Of a DNA stretch of 64,000 nucleotides, positions 35,363 through 44,192 are shown in pieces. The position numbers were made by a program, and so were the translations under genes. Source of the stretch: LMUY01 sp964235495 (lineage in GTDB: Bacteria > Pseudomonadota > Alphaproteobacteria > Acetobacterales > Acetobacteraceae); contig CAXSAX010000002.1 of the NCBI GenBank assembly GCA_964235495.1, forward strand, positions 60,357-124,356, read 5' to 3'. Below the pieces are notes generated by a model. That model worked only from the letters and a program-made list of their open reading frames with translations. It did not search any database and had not been told where the DNA came from. How positions within the stretch are numbered: the first letter of the stretch is position 1; every line of letters begins with the position of its first letter.

Positions 35363-36166
35363 ATGACACGGCTTGTGATCGCGTGCATCTGGTTCGTGGC
35401 GTCTCCCCTCGCCTGCTTGGCCCGCCCGATGCCGGCAGCCAGCATCCCCGCGCCCTCGGCGCTGTGCCGGGCCGCCATCCTGCAGGCCGAGCGGGTGACG
35501 CACGTGCCGGACCGCTTGCTGGACGCGATCGGCGTGGTGGAAAGCGGCCGACGCGACCCGGTGAGCGGCGCTGTCTATCCTTGGCCCTGGACCATCAACG
35601 CCGAAGGCATCGGCCATTTCTACGAGAGCAAGGCCGAGGCGGTCGCCGCAGCGGAAGCGTTCCAGGCGCGCGGCGTGCGCTCGATGGATGTGGGGTGCAC
35701 CCAGGTCAACATCCTGTACCATGCCGACGCGTTCACGAGCCTGGACCAGGCGTTCGACCCGGTGGCCAACGCCGCCTACGCCGCCCGCTTCCTGCAGCAG
35801 CTGTTCGCGCAGACCAACGCCTGGCCCTTGGCCGCCGCCGCCTACCACTCCTTCACGCCCGACCTCGGCGCGGAGTACGCGCGCAAGGTGCTGGCAGCCT
35901 GGGGCGTGCCGCAGCTTCCCGTGGAAAGCCAGGCGGTGACGCATGGCATGCCCCCCAGCCTTCCCGCTCCAACAACGGCCTCCGCTGCGCCCGCGGCGCC
36001 GAGCCGGGTTGCGGTGATGCTGCCCAACGCGGGCTCCGAGGCCATTCGTGTCCTGCCGTTGCCGGGCGCCACTGCAGTCGGCGGGGGGCTGGTCACCTCC
36101 CGCACCCTGGACTCCTACCGGTCCATGCCGATCAACTTTGCACTGCGAGGCCCCCGCGCGTCCTGA
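35363..36166 (+). CDS. Exported lytic transglycosylase (SLT domain)
   Basis: The 267-aa protein has a signal peptide (MTRLVIACIWFVASPLACLA) and a goose-lysozyme-like SLT core. The catalytic glutamate is E60 in LLDAIGVVESGRRDP, followed by the S-M-D-V-G-C-T-Q-V-N motif and AAYAARFLQQLF and AAYHSFTPDLGAEYARKV. Such enzymes cleave peptidoglycan in the periplasm to 1,6-anhydro-muropeptides. The C-terminal 80 residues are Pro/Ala rich and low complexity. It is monocistronic by spacing. Confidence 0.85.
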   Translation: MTRLVIACIWFVASPLACLARPMPAASIPAPSALCRAAILQAERVTHVPDRLLDAIGVVESGRRDPVSGAVYPWPWTINAEGIGHFYESKAEAVAAAEAFQARGVRSMDVGCTQVNILYHADAFTSLDQAFDPVANAAYAARFLQQLFAQTNAWPLAAAAYHSFTPDLGAEYARKVLAAWGVPQLPVESQAVTHGMPPSLPAPTTASAAPAAPSRVAVMLPNAGSEAIRVLPLPGATAVGGGLVTSRTLDSYRSMPINFALRGPRAS

Positions 36167-36180
36167 ACATTTGTCAGGGC

Positions 36181-36216
36181 GCAAGACATGTCCTGGATTT
36201 AAGGTGAATGTCTTGC
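36181..36216. promoter_or_regulatory. 9-bp inverted repeat upstream of the RND adaptor gene
   Basis: GCAAGACAT (36181-36189) is exactly repeated in inverse orientation as ATGTCTTGC (36208-36216), with an 18-nt spacer, about 55 nt before the adaptor start. It could be an operator for an unlinked repressor or an mRNA hairpin; no regulator gene is adjacent. Confidence 0.4.
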
Positions 36217-36269
36217 CGCGGTGCCCTTGATACCTGCCATGAGGCAGATGCAGCTGCGAAGGAGGCCAG

Positions 36270-37433
36270 GTGGCCAGGCTTACTCTCTTCGGTGGAATGG
36301 TCCTGGGCTTGGCGCAGGGTGCTCTAGCCCAGCTTGCCCTGGTGCAGCCCGCCCTGGTGCAGCCCGCCCTGGCTCAGCCCGCCTTGGCGCAGCCCGCCCC
36401 CGTTCCCGTCAGCACCGCGTCCGCTGCCCGGCAGGACGTGGCGATCTTCGTGCGCGGCATCGGCGCGGTGCAGGCGTTCCAGTCGGTGCTGATCCGCGCC
36501 CGGGTGGACGGCACGGTGGACCGGATCGCGTTCACCGAGGGCCAGGAGGTCAAGCCAGGCCAGCTGCTGGCTGAGATCGACCCGCGCCCCTACCAGGCCG
36601 CACTCGACCAGGCGATGGCCAAGAAGGCCGCCGACCTGGCGCAGCTGAGCAACGCCAAGCGGGATCTGGCGCGCTACTCCGACCTTGCCCGCAGCGACTT
36701 CGCCTCCCGCCAAAGCGTCGATACCCAGGACGCCACGGTGCTGCAGGTTGGCGCCACCGCCGAGGGCGACGACGCGGCGATCGCGGCGGCCAAGCTCAAC
36801 CTGGAGTTCACCCGCATCGTCTCCCCGATCGAGGGCCGGGTCGGGCTGCGCCTGGTCGATGCCGGCAACCTGGTGCACGCCACGGATGCGACGGGGATCG
36901 TCACCATTAACCAGATCCATCCCATCTCCGTGCTGTTCACGTTGCCGCAGGACATGCTGCCCACGGTGCAGGACGCGATGCGCGCAGCCGGCGCCGCGCC
37001 CTTGGCGGTGGAGGCCTACAGCAGTGACGGCAAGCAGAAGCTGAGCGATGGCGTCCTGCTGACCCTGAACAACCAGATCGACAGCGCAACCGGAACGATC
37101 ACGCTCAAGGCGCAGTTCGCCAACGCCGATGACCGGCTATGGCCGGGCCAGTTCGTCAACGCCCACCTGCAGCTGGGCGTGGCTAAAGGCGTGGTGGCCG
37201 TGCCGTCCACGGCGGTGCAGCACGGGGTGAACGGGCTGTACGTGTATGTCGTCAAGCCCGGCGGCACGGCTGGGCTGATGCCGATCGAGGCCGGGCAGGA
37301 TGACGGCCAGGTGGCTGTGGTGACCAAGGGCTTGGGCGGTGACGAGACGGTGGTGACAGGCGGGCAGTCCCGGCTGACGGAGGGCACCAAGGTCGCCGAC
37401 CTCCATGCCGCACAGGCCAGGGCGGGCGGCTAA
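36270..37433 (+). CDS. RND efflux periplasmic adaptor (MdtA/AcrA-like)
   Basis: The 387-aa membrane fusion protein has a signal region, then the lipoyl/barrel-sandwich halves (ARVDGTVDRIAFTEGQEVKPGQLLAEIDPRPY and LNLEFTRIVSPIEGRVGLRLVDAGNLV) around a coiled-coil hairpin, and a C-terminal membrane-proximal domain (VAVPSTAVQHGVNGLYVYVV). Adaptors bridge the inner-membrane pump and the outer-membrane channel. AAGGAGG lies just before a GTG start. The pump gene follows after 8 nt. Odd feature: the segment after the signal peptide is a 15-bp tandem repeat giving ALVQP/ALAQP units. No outer-membrane factor gene is linked. Confidence 0.93.
   Translation: MARLTLFGGMVLGLAQGALAQLALVQPALVQPALAQPALAQPAPVPVSTASAARQDVAIFVRGIGAVQAFQSVLIRARVDGTVDRIAFTEGQEVKPGQLLAEIDPRPYQAALDQAMAKKAADLAQLSNAKRDLARYSDLARSDFASRQSVDTQDATVLQVGATAEGDDAAIAAAKLNLEFTRIVSPIEGRVGLRLVDAGNLVHATDATGIVTINQIHPISVLFTLPQDMLPTVQDAMRAAGAAPLAVEAYSSDGKQKLSDGVLLTLNNQIDSATGTITLKAQFANADDRLWPGQFVNAHLQLGVAKGVVAVPSTAVQHGVNGLYVYVVKPGGTAGLMPIEAGQDDGQVAVVTKGLGGDETVVTGGQSRLTEGTKVADLHAAQARAGG
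36336..36395 (+). repeat. 15-bp tandem repeat, four units, inside the RND adaptor gene
   Basis: Four units of the type GCCCTGGTGCAGCCC (36336-36350, 36351-36365, 36366-36380, 36381-36395) encode ALVQP, ALVQP, ALAQP and ALAQP. The first two units are identical and the others differ by a few bases. The unit length keeps the frame, so copy-number change would only lengthen the linker. Confidence 0.9.
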
Positions 37434-37441
37434 GCCCCCCG

Positions 37442-40400
37442 ATGAGCATCTCCACCCCCTTCATCCGCCGCCCGGTCGCCACCTCGCTGCTGATGGCGGC
37501 GCTGCTGCTCGTGGGCATCGCGGCCTACCCGCTGCTGCCGGTGGCGCCGCTGCCGCGAGTGGATTTCCCGACCATCGCCGTCTCCGCCTCCCTGCCCGGC
37601 GGCAGCCCGGAGACGATGGCCTCCACCGTGGCGCAGCCGCTGGAACGGCAGTTCGCGCAGATTTCCGGCGTGTCCCAGCTCACCTCCAGCAGCGTGCTGG
37701 GATCGACCCAGGTGACGGTGCAGTTCGACCTGGACCGCAACATCGACGCGGCCGCCGGGGACATCCAGGCCGCGATCAACGCCGCCGGCGGCCAGCTGCC
37801 GAAGAACCTGCCGAGCCCGCCGACCTATTACAAGGTGAACCCGGCAGACAGCCCCATCCTGATCCTGTCCGTCCAATCCGACACCGCGCCGCTGATCGAG
37901 GTGGACGACTACGCCGACAACATCCTCAGCCAGCAGATATCCCAGGTCGCCGGCGTGTCGCAGGTCTCGATCGGCGGCGAGCAGAAGCGCGCCGTGCGCG
38001 TCCAGGTGGATCCGGCGCGCCTGGCGGCCATGGGCCTCACGCTGGAGGACGTCCGCAACACGCTGACCAACGCCACCGTCAACAGCGCCAAGGGCAGCCT
38101 GGACGGAGACCGGCAATCCTTCGCGATCTACGACAACGACCAGATCACCCGGGCGAGCCAGTACGACAGCACGATCCTGGCCTACCGCAACGGCGCGCCC
38201 GTCCGCGTGTCCGACATCGGTCACGCCATCGACGGGCCGGAGAACGCCAAGCTGGCCGGCTGGCAGAACGGCCGCCGCGGCATCCAGCTGCTGATCTTCA
38301 AGCAACCCGGCGCCAACGTCATCGACACGGTGGCGCGCATCAAACGCAAGCTGCCGCAGCTGCAGGCGGCCATCCCGCCCTCCATCCACGTCCAGACCAT
38401 CATCGACCGCACCCTCACCATTCAGGCGTCCCTGAAGGACGTGCAGTTCACCCTGCTGCTCTCCATCGCGCTGGTGGTGGGGGTGATCTTCGTGTTCCTG
38501 CGCAGCGCCTGGGCCACCATCATCCCGAGCGTCACCGTGCCGCTGGCGCTGGTGGGCACGTTCGCGGCCATGTACCTGCTCGGCTACAGCCTGGACAACC
38601 TCTCGCTCATGGCGATGACCATCGCGGTCGGCTTCGTCGTGGACGACGCCATCGTCATGCTGGAGAACATCTACCGCCACGTGGAGGACGGCATGAACCC
38701 GATGGACGCCGCCCTGCGCGGCGCGGGCGAGATCGGCTTCACCATCGTCTCCATCAGCGTCTCCCTGATCGCCGTGTTCATCCCGCTGCTGCTGCTGGGC
38801 GGCATCGTCGGCCGGCTGTTCCGCGAGTTCGCCATGACGGTCAGCATCGCCGTGGTGATGTCGGCCGTCATCTCGCTCACCCTCACGCCCATGATGTGCT
38901 CCCGCTTCCTGCGCCACCACGGCGGCGGGCACGGCCGGCTGTATCGCCTGATCGAGGGCATGTTCGACGCGATGATCGGCGGCTACCGGCGCACCCTGGA
39001 CGTGGCGCTGCGGTTCCGCCTCGCCACCCTGATGGTGTTCCTCGCCACCCTGGCCTTCACGGCCTACCTGTTCGTGGTCATCCCGAAAGGCTTCTTCCCG
39101 CAGCAGGACACCGGGACCATCTTTGCCGTCACGCAAGGCGCGCAGGACATCTCGTTCGCGGAGATGGCGCAGCGCCAGGTTGCGCTGGCCAAGATCGTGG
39201 GCGACGACCCCGACGTGGACGCCTACTCGTCCTCCGTCGGCGCCGGCTCGGGCGGGCAGACCGGCAACAACGGCCGCATCTTCATCAGCCTGAAGCCCTG
39301 GGACCAGCGCCACGCGACCGCCACGCAGATCGCCGCCCGCCTGGGGCAGAAGGCCCAGGCTGTGCCGGGCGCGCAGGTGTTCCTGCAGGCGGTGCAGGAC
39401 ATCACCATCGGCGGCCGGCTGTCCCGGACGCAGTACCAGTACACGCTGCAGGATGCGGACCTGCCCGAGCTCAACCACTGGTCGCCCCAGGTGCTGGACA
39501 AGCTGCGCACCCTGCCGGCGTTGCGGGACGTGGCGACGGACCAGCAGGTGGCCGGCACCGCCGCCACCATCACCATCGACCGCGACGCCGCCTCCCGCTT
39601 CGGCATCACCCCGCAGCAGATCGACGACACGTTATACGACGCGTTCGGCCAGCGGCAGGTCACCCAGTACTTCACCCAGGTGAACTCCTACCACGTGGTC
39701 CTGGAGGTCCCCGGCGACATGCAGGGCGACACCGAGACGCTGCGCAAGCTGTACGTGCGGTCCGCGACGGGGGCGGCGGTGCCGCTCAGCACGTTCGTCC
39801 ACATCGACACGGACCCGGTGGTGCCGCTGTCGCTGTCGCACCAAAGCTCGTTCCCGGCCGTCACGCTGTCGTTCAACCTGGCGCCGGGCGCGGCGCTGGG
39901 CGACGCCGTGGGCCAGATCGAGGCGGCGATGGGCCAATTGGGCACGCCCAGCACGCTGACGGGCACGTTCCAGGGCACGGCGCAGGCATTCCAGTCCTCG
40001 CTCAGCAGCACGCCCTACCTGATCGCGGCGGCCCTGGTCTCGGTGTACATCATCCTCGGCATCCTGTACGAGAGCTACATCCTGCCGCTGACCATCCTGT
40101 CCACCCTGCCCTCGGCGGGCGTGGGGGCGCTGCTGATGCTGCTGCTCGCGCATTACGACCTGTCGATCATCGCCCTGGTAGGGGTGATCCTGCTGATCGG
40201 CATCGTGAAGAAGAACGGCATCATGATGGTGGACTTCGCCATCAACGCCGAGCGGCGGGAGGGCGCGGAGCCGCTAGCGGCTATCCGCCAGGCCTGCCTG
40301 CTGCGCTTCCGCCCCATCCTGATGACCACCATGGCGGCGCTGCTGGGCGGGCTGCCGCTGATGCTCGGCAGCGGCGCCGGGTCCGAGCTGCGCAAGCCGC

Positions 40401-40564
40401 TGGGCTACGCCATGGTGGGCGGGCTGCTGCTGAGCCAGGTCCTGACGCTCTATACCACGCCGGTGATCTACCTCTACCTGGACCGCGTGCAGCAATGGCT
40501 GGCCCCGCGCCGCCGCGCGCCCATGCCGGCCCTGGCGGAGAAGATGGCGGCCGCGGCGGACTGA
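37442..40564 (+). CDS. RND multidrug efflux pump, inner-membrane component (MdtB/MdtC/AcrB type)
   Basis: The 1040-aa HAE1-type pump shows the standard start MSISTPFIRRPVATSLLMAALLLVG, large periplasmic loops after TM1 and TM7, and 12 membrane segments. The proton-relay TM4 reads AVGFVVDDAIVMLENIYRH with the paired aspartates. GIVKKNGIMMVDFAIN sits at TM10. It exports drugs, detergents or other amphiphiles with the adaptor encoded directly upstream. The length is normal with no damage. The outer-membrane partner may be the NodT-like lipoprotein of the second RND operon or one elsewhere. Confidence 0.95.
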   Translation: MSISTPFIRRPVATSLLMAALLLVGIAAYPLLPVAPLPRVDFPTIAVSASLPGGSPETMASTVAQPLERQFAQISGVSQLTSSSVLGSTQVTVQFDLDRNIDAAAGDIQAAINAAGGQLPKNLPSPPTYYKVNPADSPILILSVQSDTAPLIEVDDYADNILSQQISQVAGVSQVSIGGEQKRAVRVQVDPARLAAMGLTLEDVRNTLTNATVNSAKGSLDGDRQSFAIYDNDQITRASQYDSTILAYRNGAPVRVSDIGHAIDGPENAKLAGWQNGRRGIQLLIFKQPGANVIDTVARIKRKLPQLQAAIPPSIHVQTIIDRTLTIQASLKDVQFTLLLSIALVVGVIFVFLRSAWATIIPSVTVPLALVGTFAAMYLLGYSLDNLSLMAMTIAVGFVVDDAIVMLENIYRHVEDGMNPMDAALRGAGEIGFTIVSISVSLIAVFIPLLLLGGIVGRLFREFAMTVSIAVVMSAVISLTLTPMMCSRFLRHHGGGHGRLYRLIEGMFDAMIGGYRRTLDVALRFRLATLMVFLATLAFTAYLFVVIPKGFFPQQDTGTIFAVTQGAQDISFAEMAQRQVALAKIVGDDPDVDAYSSSVGAGSGGQTGNNGRIFISLKPWDQRHATATQIAARLGQKAQAVPGAQVFLQAVQDITIGGRLSRTQYQYTLQDADLPELNHWSPQVLDKLRTLPALRDVATDQQVAGTAATITIDRDAASRFGITPQQIDDTLYDAFGQRQVTQYFTQVNSYHVVLEVPGDMQGDTETLRKLYVRSATGAAVPLSTFVHIDTDPVVPLSLSHQSSFPAVTLSFNLAPGAALGDAVGQIEAAMGQLGTPSTLTGTFQGTAQAFQSSLSSTPYLIAAALVSVYIILGILYESYILPLTILSTLPSAGVGALLMLLLAHYDLSIIALVGVILLIGIVKKNGIMMVDFAINAERREGAEPLAAIRQACLLRFRPILMTTMAALLGGLPLMLGSGAGSELRKPLGYAMVGGLLLSQVLTLYTTPVIYLYLDRVQQWLAPRRRAPMPALAEKMAAAAD

Positions 40565-40571
40565 CGCCGGC

Positions 40572-42158
40572 TCAGCCCGCCGGGTTCTCCACTAGCCGCA
40601 TCAGCGTCTCCAGCCGGTCCGCCTCCGCCGCCGGCTTGTCCGTGCGGATGCGCGCCACCCGGGGGAAGCGCAGCGCCACGCCGGATTTGTGCCGGCTGGA
40701 CAGCTGCGCCGCGTCGAACGCGATCTCCAGCACTAGGCCGCGCTCCACCTCCCGCACCGGGCCGAACCGGCTGGTGGTGTGGTTGCGTATCCAGCGGTCC
40801 AGCTTGACCAATTCGGCGTCGGTGAAGCCGCTATAGGCCTTGCCCACCGGGACCAGCTCGCCATCCTCCCGCCACAGGCCGAAGGTGTAGTCCGAGTAGT
40901 AGGAGCTGCGCTTGCCGTGGCCGCGCTGGGCGTACATCACCACGGCGTCGATGGTCAGCGGGTCGCGCTTCCACTTCCACCACTGGCCCTTCGGCCGGCC
41001 CGGCACGTAGGCGCTGTCCGCCCGCTTCAGCATCAACCCCTCGATCGAGGCGGCGCGGGCGCCGTCGCGCACCACCGACAGCTCCGCCACCGAGCCGAAC
41101 GGGATCAGCGGCGAGAGGTCCATCCGCGCCGGCTGCACCTGCGCGAACCACTGCTCCAGCCGGACCCGGCGCGCGTCGAACGGCAGCGGGCGCAAATCCT
41201 CCGCGCCGTCGAACAGCAGGTCGTACAGCCGGACATGCACGGGGTAGTCCTTCAACGCCTTGCCAGTCACCGCCTTGCGGTTCAGCCGCTGCTGCAGGTC
41301 GGCGAAGGGCGCAACTTCACCGTCTCGGATGACCAGCAGCTCGCCGTCCAGCACGGCATGGAAATCCATCGCCGCCACGATCTCGGGGAAGGTGTGGGAG
41401 ATGTCGTCCGCACCCCGCGAGTAGATGCGGCGGCCGCCCGGCACCGCGACCAACTGGGCGCGGATGCCGTCCCACTTCCACTCCGCCCGGAACGCCGCCG
41501 GGTCGAGGGCCGCAAGGTCCGGCGCTTCGAGCGGGTGGGCCAGCATGGGCGGGCGGAACACCGGCGCGCCCGCCGGGTCCGGCCGCTCGCCATGGCCTTC
41601 CAGCCACGCGAACAGCGGCAGGTAGGGCGGCGTGAGGCCGTGCCACACCTCCTCGATCTCGTCCGGCGCGATGCGCCCGCCCGCCAGCTCGGACAGCGCC
41701 ACCTTGGCCAGCCGGGCGGAGGCGCCGACGCGCAGGCTGCCGGTGATGAGCTTGAGCAGGGCGTAGCGGCCGGAGGCGTCCGAGGCGTCGAGCCAGCTTG
41801 CCACGATGGCGGGCAGGTCGGCCTTGGGCGTGGCGATGAGGGTCTGGATCACCTCCGTCATGCCGGGCGCGGGCTGGTTGGTGGGGCGGGCGGGCCACAT
41901 CAGCGCCACCGTGTCCGCCAGGTCGCCCACGAAGTCGTACGACCAGGCGAGCAGCACCGGGTCCGTGCGCGCCTCGGCCAGGCTGCGGATCAGCATGGGC
42001 TTGGCCGCCTGGAACGCCAGCTCGCCGGTGAGCGCGGCCAGGGCGAAGCCGCGGTCCGGGTCGGGCTCGGCGGCGAAGTAGCGGCGCAGCAGGGCGACCT
42101 TGGCCAGGCGCCCGGGGGTGAGCACCAGGCGGTCAAGCAGCTCGGCAAAGGCGATCAC
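40572..42158 (-). CDS. ATP-dependent DNA ligase
   Basis: The 528-aa protein has an N-terminal helical DNA-binding domain (ligase N), the adenylation motif E-W-K-W-D-G-I-R with nucleophile K228, downstream nucleotidyltransferase motifs (VLDGELLVI, EGLMLKRADSAYVPG, WWKWKRDPLTIDAVVMYAQRG) and a C-terminal OB fold ending LRFPRVARIRTDKP. This is the bacterial ATP ligase type that travels with a metallo-beta-lactamase exonuclease. Its ATG overlaps the stop of that exonuclease (42155-42158). It joins nicks in repair, in addition to the essential NAD ligase encoded elsewhere. Confidence 0.93.
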   Translation of the reverse strand: MIAFAELLDRLVLTPGRLAKVALLRRYFAAEPDPDRGFALAALTGELAFQAAKPMLIRSLAEARTDPVLLAWSYDFVGDLADTVALMWPARPTNQPAPGMTEVIQTLIATPKADLPAIVASWLDASDASGRYALLKLITGSLRVGASARLAKVALSELAGGRIAPDEIEEVWHGLTPPYLPLFAWLEGHGERPDPAGAPVFRPPMLAHPLEAPDLAALDPAAFRAEWKWDGIRAQLVAVPGGRRIYSRGADDISHTFPEIVAAMDFHAVLDGELLVIRDGEVAPFADLQQRLNRKAVTGKALKDYPVHVRLYDLLFDGAEDLRPLPFDARRVRLEQWFAQVQPARMDLSPLIPFGSVAELSVVRDGARAASIEGLMLKRADSAYVPGRPKGQWWKWKRDPLTIDAVVMYAQRGHGKRSSYYSDYTFGLWREDGELVPVGKAYSGFTDAELVKLDRWIRNHTTSRFGPVREVERGLVLEIAFDAAQLSSRHKSGVALRFPRVARIRTDKPAAEADRLETLMRLVENPAG

Positions 42159-43195
42159 GCCGCCTCCGCCGCTGCCCCCGCCAGCTCCTCCTCGTCCTCG
42201 CCATAGCCCAGCAGCCGCAGCGCCCGCCCGCGCACGCCGCGCTTGGCGACCTCGTGGATCAGCGCCTCCTCCCGCCCGTGCGTCACCCAGATCTCAGGCG
42301 CGCCCACCTCGTCCACCGTGGCGTTCAGCTCCGCCCAGTCGGCGTGGTCGCTGATCACCAGCGGCAGCTCCACCCCGCGGGAGCGCGCCCGCTGGCGCAC
42401 CCGCATCCAGCCGGAGGCCAGGCACACCACCGGCTCGGCCAGCCGCCGCGCCCAGCGGTCGGCGATGGCGCCGGGCGGCGCGATCACGATGGCGCCCGCC
42501 AGCTCCGCCTTGTTCGCCACCGTCGCCGGGCGCAGCTCGCCCAGCGGCACGCCCATCGCCCCGTAGGCCGCGCATAGCGGCGCCTGCGCCCCGTGCAGGT
42601 AAATCGGCCGGTCCCACCCCGCCTCTCGCAGCAGCGCGATCACCCGCTGGCACTTGCCGAGCGCGTAGGCGCCGACGACGTGGGTGCGCTCCGGGAACAA
42701 CGCCACGCTTTGCAGCAGCCTGGCGATCTCGTCGCTGGCCGGCGGATGCTGGAACACCGGCAGCGCGAAGGTCGCCTCCGTCACGAACACGTCGCAGGCG
42801 ATCGGCTCGAACGGGCGGCAGGTCGGGTCGGCGGCGCGCTTGTAGTCGCCGGAGACGACGGCGCGGCTGCCGCGCCACTCCATCGCCACCTGCGCCGCCC
42901 CCAGCACGTGCCCGGCCGGCTGCAGCCAGACGCGCACCTCCCCCACCGTGACCACCTGGCCGTACGGCTGCTCCTGCTGCACTGACCCGGCGCCGGCCGC
43001 CCCCATCCGCACCCGCATGATCGCCAGCGTCTCCGGGCTGGCCAGCACGTGGGCGTGGCCGGGGCGGGCGTGGTCGGCATGGGCGTGGGTGATGACGGCG
43101 CGGTCCACCGGCCGCACCGGGTCGATAAAGAAGCCGCCGGGCTCGCAGTACAGGCCGTCGGGCAGGACCTTGAGCCAGGTGTCCGGGTGGGGCAT
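42155..43195 (-). CDS. Ligase-associated DNA exonuclease (metallo-beta-lactamase fold)
   Basis: The 346-aa protein carries the MBL metal motif THAHADHA (about residues 36-43), the GHVLGAAQV histidine segment, VSGDYKR and the beta-CASP-like VISDHADWAELN. This is the ligase-associated exonuclease family resembling Artemis/SNM1. It likely trims DNA ends before sealing by the ligase, with which it overlaps by 4 nt. The ATG at 43195 after GTGAGGCGG is preferred; a GTG at 43204 is in frame. The Lhr-like helicase and the second phosphoesterase often found in this cluster are absent here. Confidence 0.92.
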   Translation of the reverse strand: MPHPDTWLKVLPDGLYCEPGGFFIDPVRPVDRAVITHAHADHARPGHAHVLASPETLAIMRVRMGAAGAGSVQQEQPYGQVVTVGEVRVWLQPAGHVLGAAQVAMEWRGSRAVVSGDYKRAADPTCRPFEPIACDVFVTEATFALPVFQHPPASDEIARLLQSVALFPERTHVVGAYALGKCQRVIALLREAGWDRPIYLHGAQAPLCAAYGAMGVPLGELRPATVANKAELAGAIVIAPPGAIADRWARRLAEPVVCLASGWMRVRQRARSRGVELPLVISDHADWAELNATVDEVGAPEIWVTHGREEALIHEVAKRGVRGRALRLLGYGEDEEELAGAAAEAA

Positions 43196-43259
43196 CCGCC
43201 TCACCTAGCGCGCCGATGGCCGGGCCGCTATGGGTGGGGCAAAACGGGAAGCACGCGCC

Positions 43260-44192
43260 ATGGCCGCCAGCCGCAAGGTCATCATCACCTGCGCCGTGAC
43301 GGGTGCGATCCACACCCCGTCCATGTCGCCCCACTTGCCCATCACCCCGGAACAAATCACCGCGGACGCCGTGGGCGCGGCGGAGGCGGGGGCGGCCATC
43401 GTCCACCTGCACGCGCGGGACCCGGTGAGCGGACGGCCGGACCAGACGCCGGAAGCCTTCGCCCGCTTCCTGCCGCGGATCAAGCAGCAGACGGACGCCG
43501 TCCTCAACATCACCACCGGCGGCAGCCCGTTCATGACGGTGGCGGAGCGCGTGCGTCCCGCCGCCACGTTCAAGCCGGAGGTGGCGAGCCTCAACATGGG
43601 CTCCATGAACTTCGGCCTCTACCACTTGCTCGACCGCTACACCGAGTTCCAGCACGACTGGGAGCGCCCGGCGCTGGAGGCGACGCGGGACCTGGTGTTC
43701 CGCAACAGCTTCGCCGACATCGAGTTCATCCTGGCCACGTGCAGCGAGAACGGCACCCGGTTCGAGTTCGAGTGCTACGACATCTCGCACCTGTACAACC
43801 TCAAGCACTTCCTCGACCGCGGCTTGGTCAAGCCGCCGCTGTTCATCCAATCGGTGTTCGGCATCCTGGGCGGCATCGGCACCCATCCGGAAGACATCGC
43901 CCACATGCGCCGCACCGCGGACCGGCTGTTCGGCGACCAGTACCGCTGGTCCGTGCTCGGCGCCGGGTCGGCGCAGCTGCGGGTGGCGGCGATCGCGGCG
44001 GCGATGGGCGGCAACGTTCGGGTCGGGCTGGAGGACAGCCTGTGGGCCGGGCCGGGGCAGCTCGCCACCTCCTCCGCGGTGCAGGTGCGGCTGGCGCGGC
44101 AGATCATCGAGGGCCTGGGCCTGCAGCTGGCCTCGCCGGACGAAGCGCGCGAGATGCTGGCGCTCAAGGGCGGCGACAAGGTGGCGCTATGA
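43260..44192 (+). CDS. BKACE family beta-keto acid cleavage enzyme
   Basis: The 310-aa TIM-barrel protein (DUF849/Kce) begins RKVIITCAVTGAIHTPSMSPHLPITPEQI and contains HLHARDPVSGRPDQ with the zinc-ligand His pair, a GSMNFG loop and VRVGLEDSLWAGPGQLATS near the end. Members condense a beta-keto acid with acetyl-CoA to give acetoacetate and a CoA ester; the founding activity is 3-keto-5-aminohexanoate cleavage in lysine fermentation. The true substrate here is unknown. The stop overlaps the next ATG (44189-44192). Confidence 0.9.
   Translation: MAASRKVIITCAVTGAIHTPSMSPHLPITPEQITADAVGAAEAGAAIVHLHARDPVSGRPDQTPEAFARFLPRIKQQTDAVLNITTGGSPFMTVAERVRPAATFKPEVASLNMGSMNFGLYHLLDRYTEFQHDWERPALEATRDLVFRNSFADIEFILATCSENGTRFEFECYDISHLYNLKHFLDRGLVKPPLFIQSVFGILGGIGTHPEDIAHMRRTADRLFGDQYRWSVLGAGSAQLRVAAIAAAMGGNVRVGLEDSLWAGPGQLATSSAVQVRLARQIIEGLGLQLASPDEAREMLALKGGDKVAL

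Noticed and set aside
36221..36574. Plus-strand frame with a GAARP repeat overlapping the RND adaptor
   Set aside because: It is only the +1 reading of the 15-bp tandem repeat in the adaptor gene.
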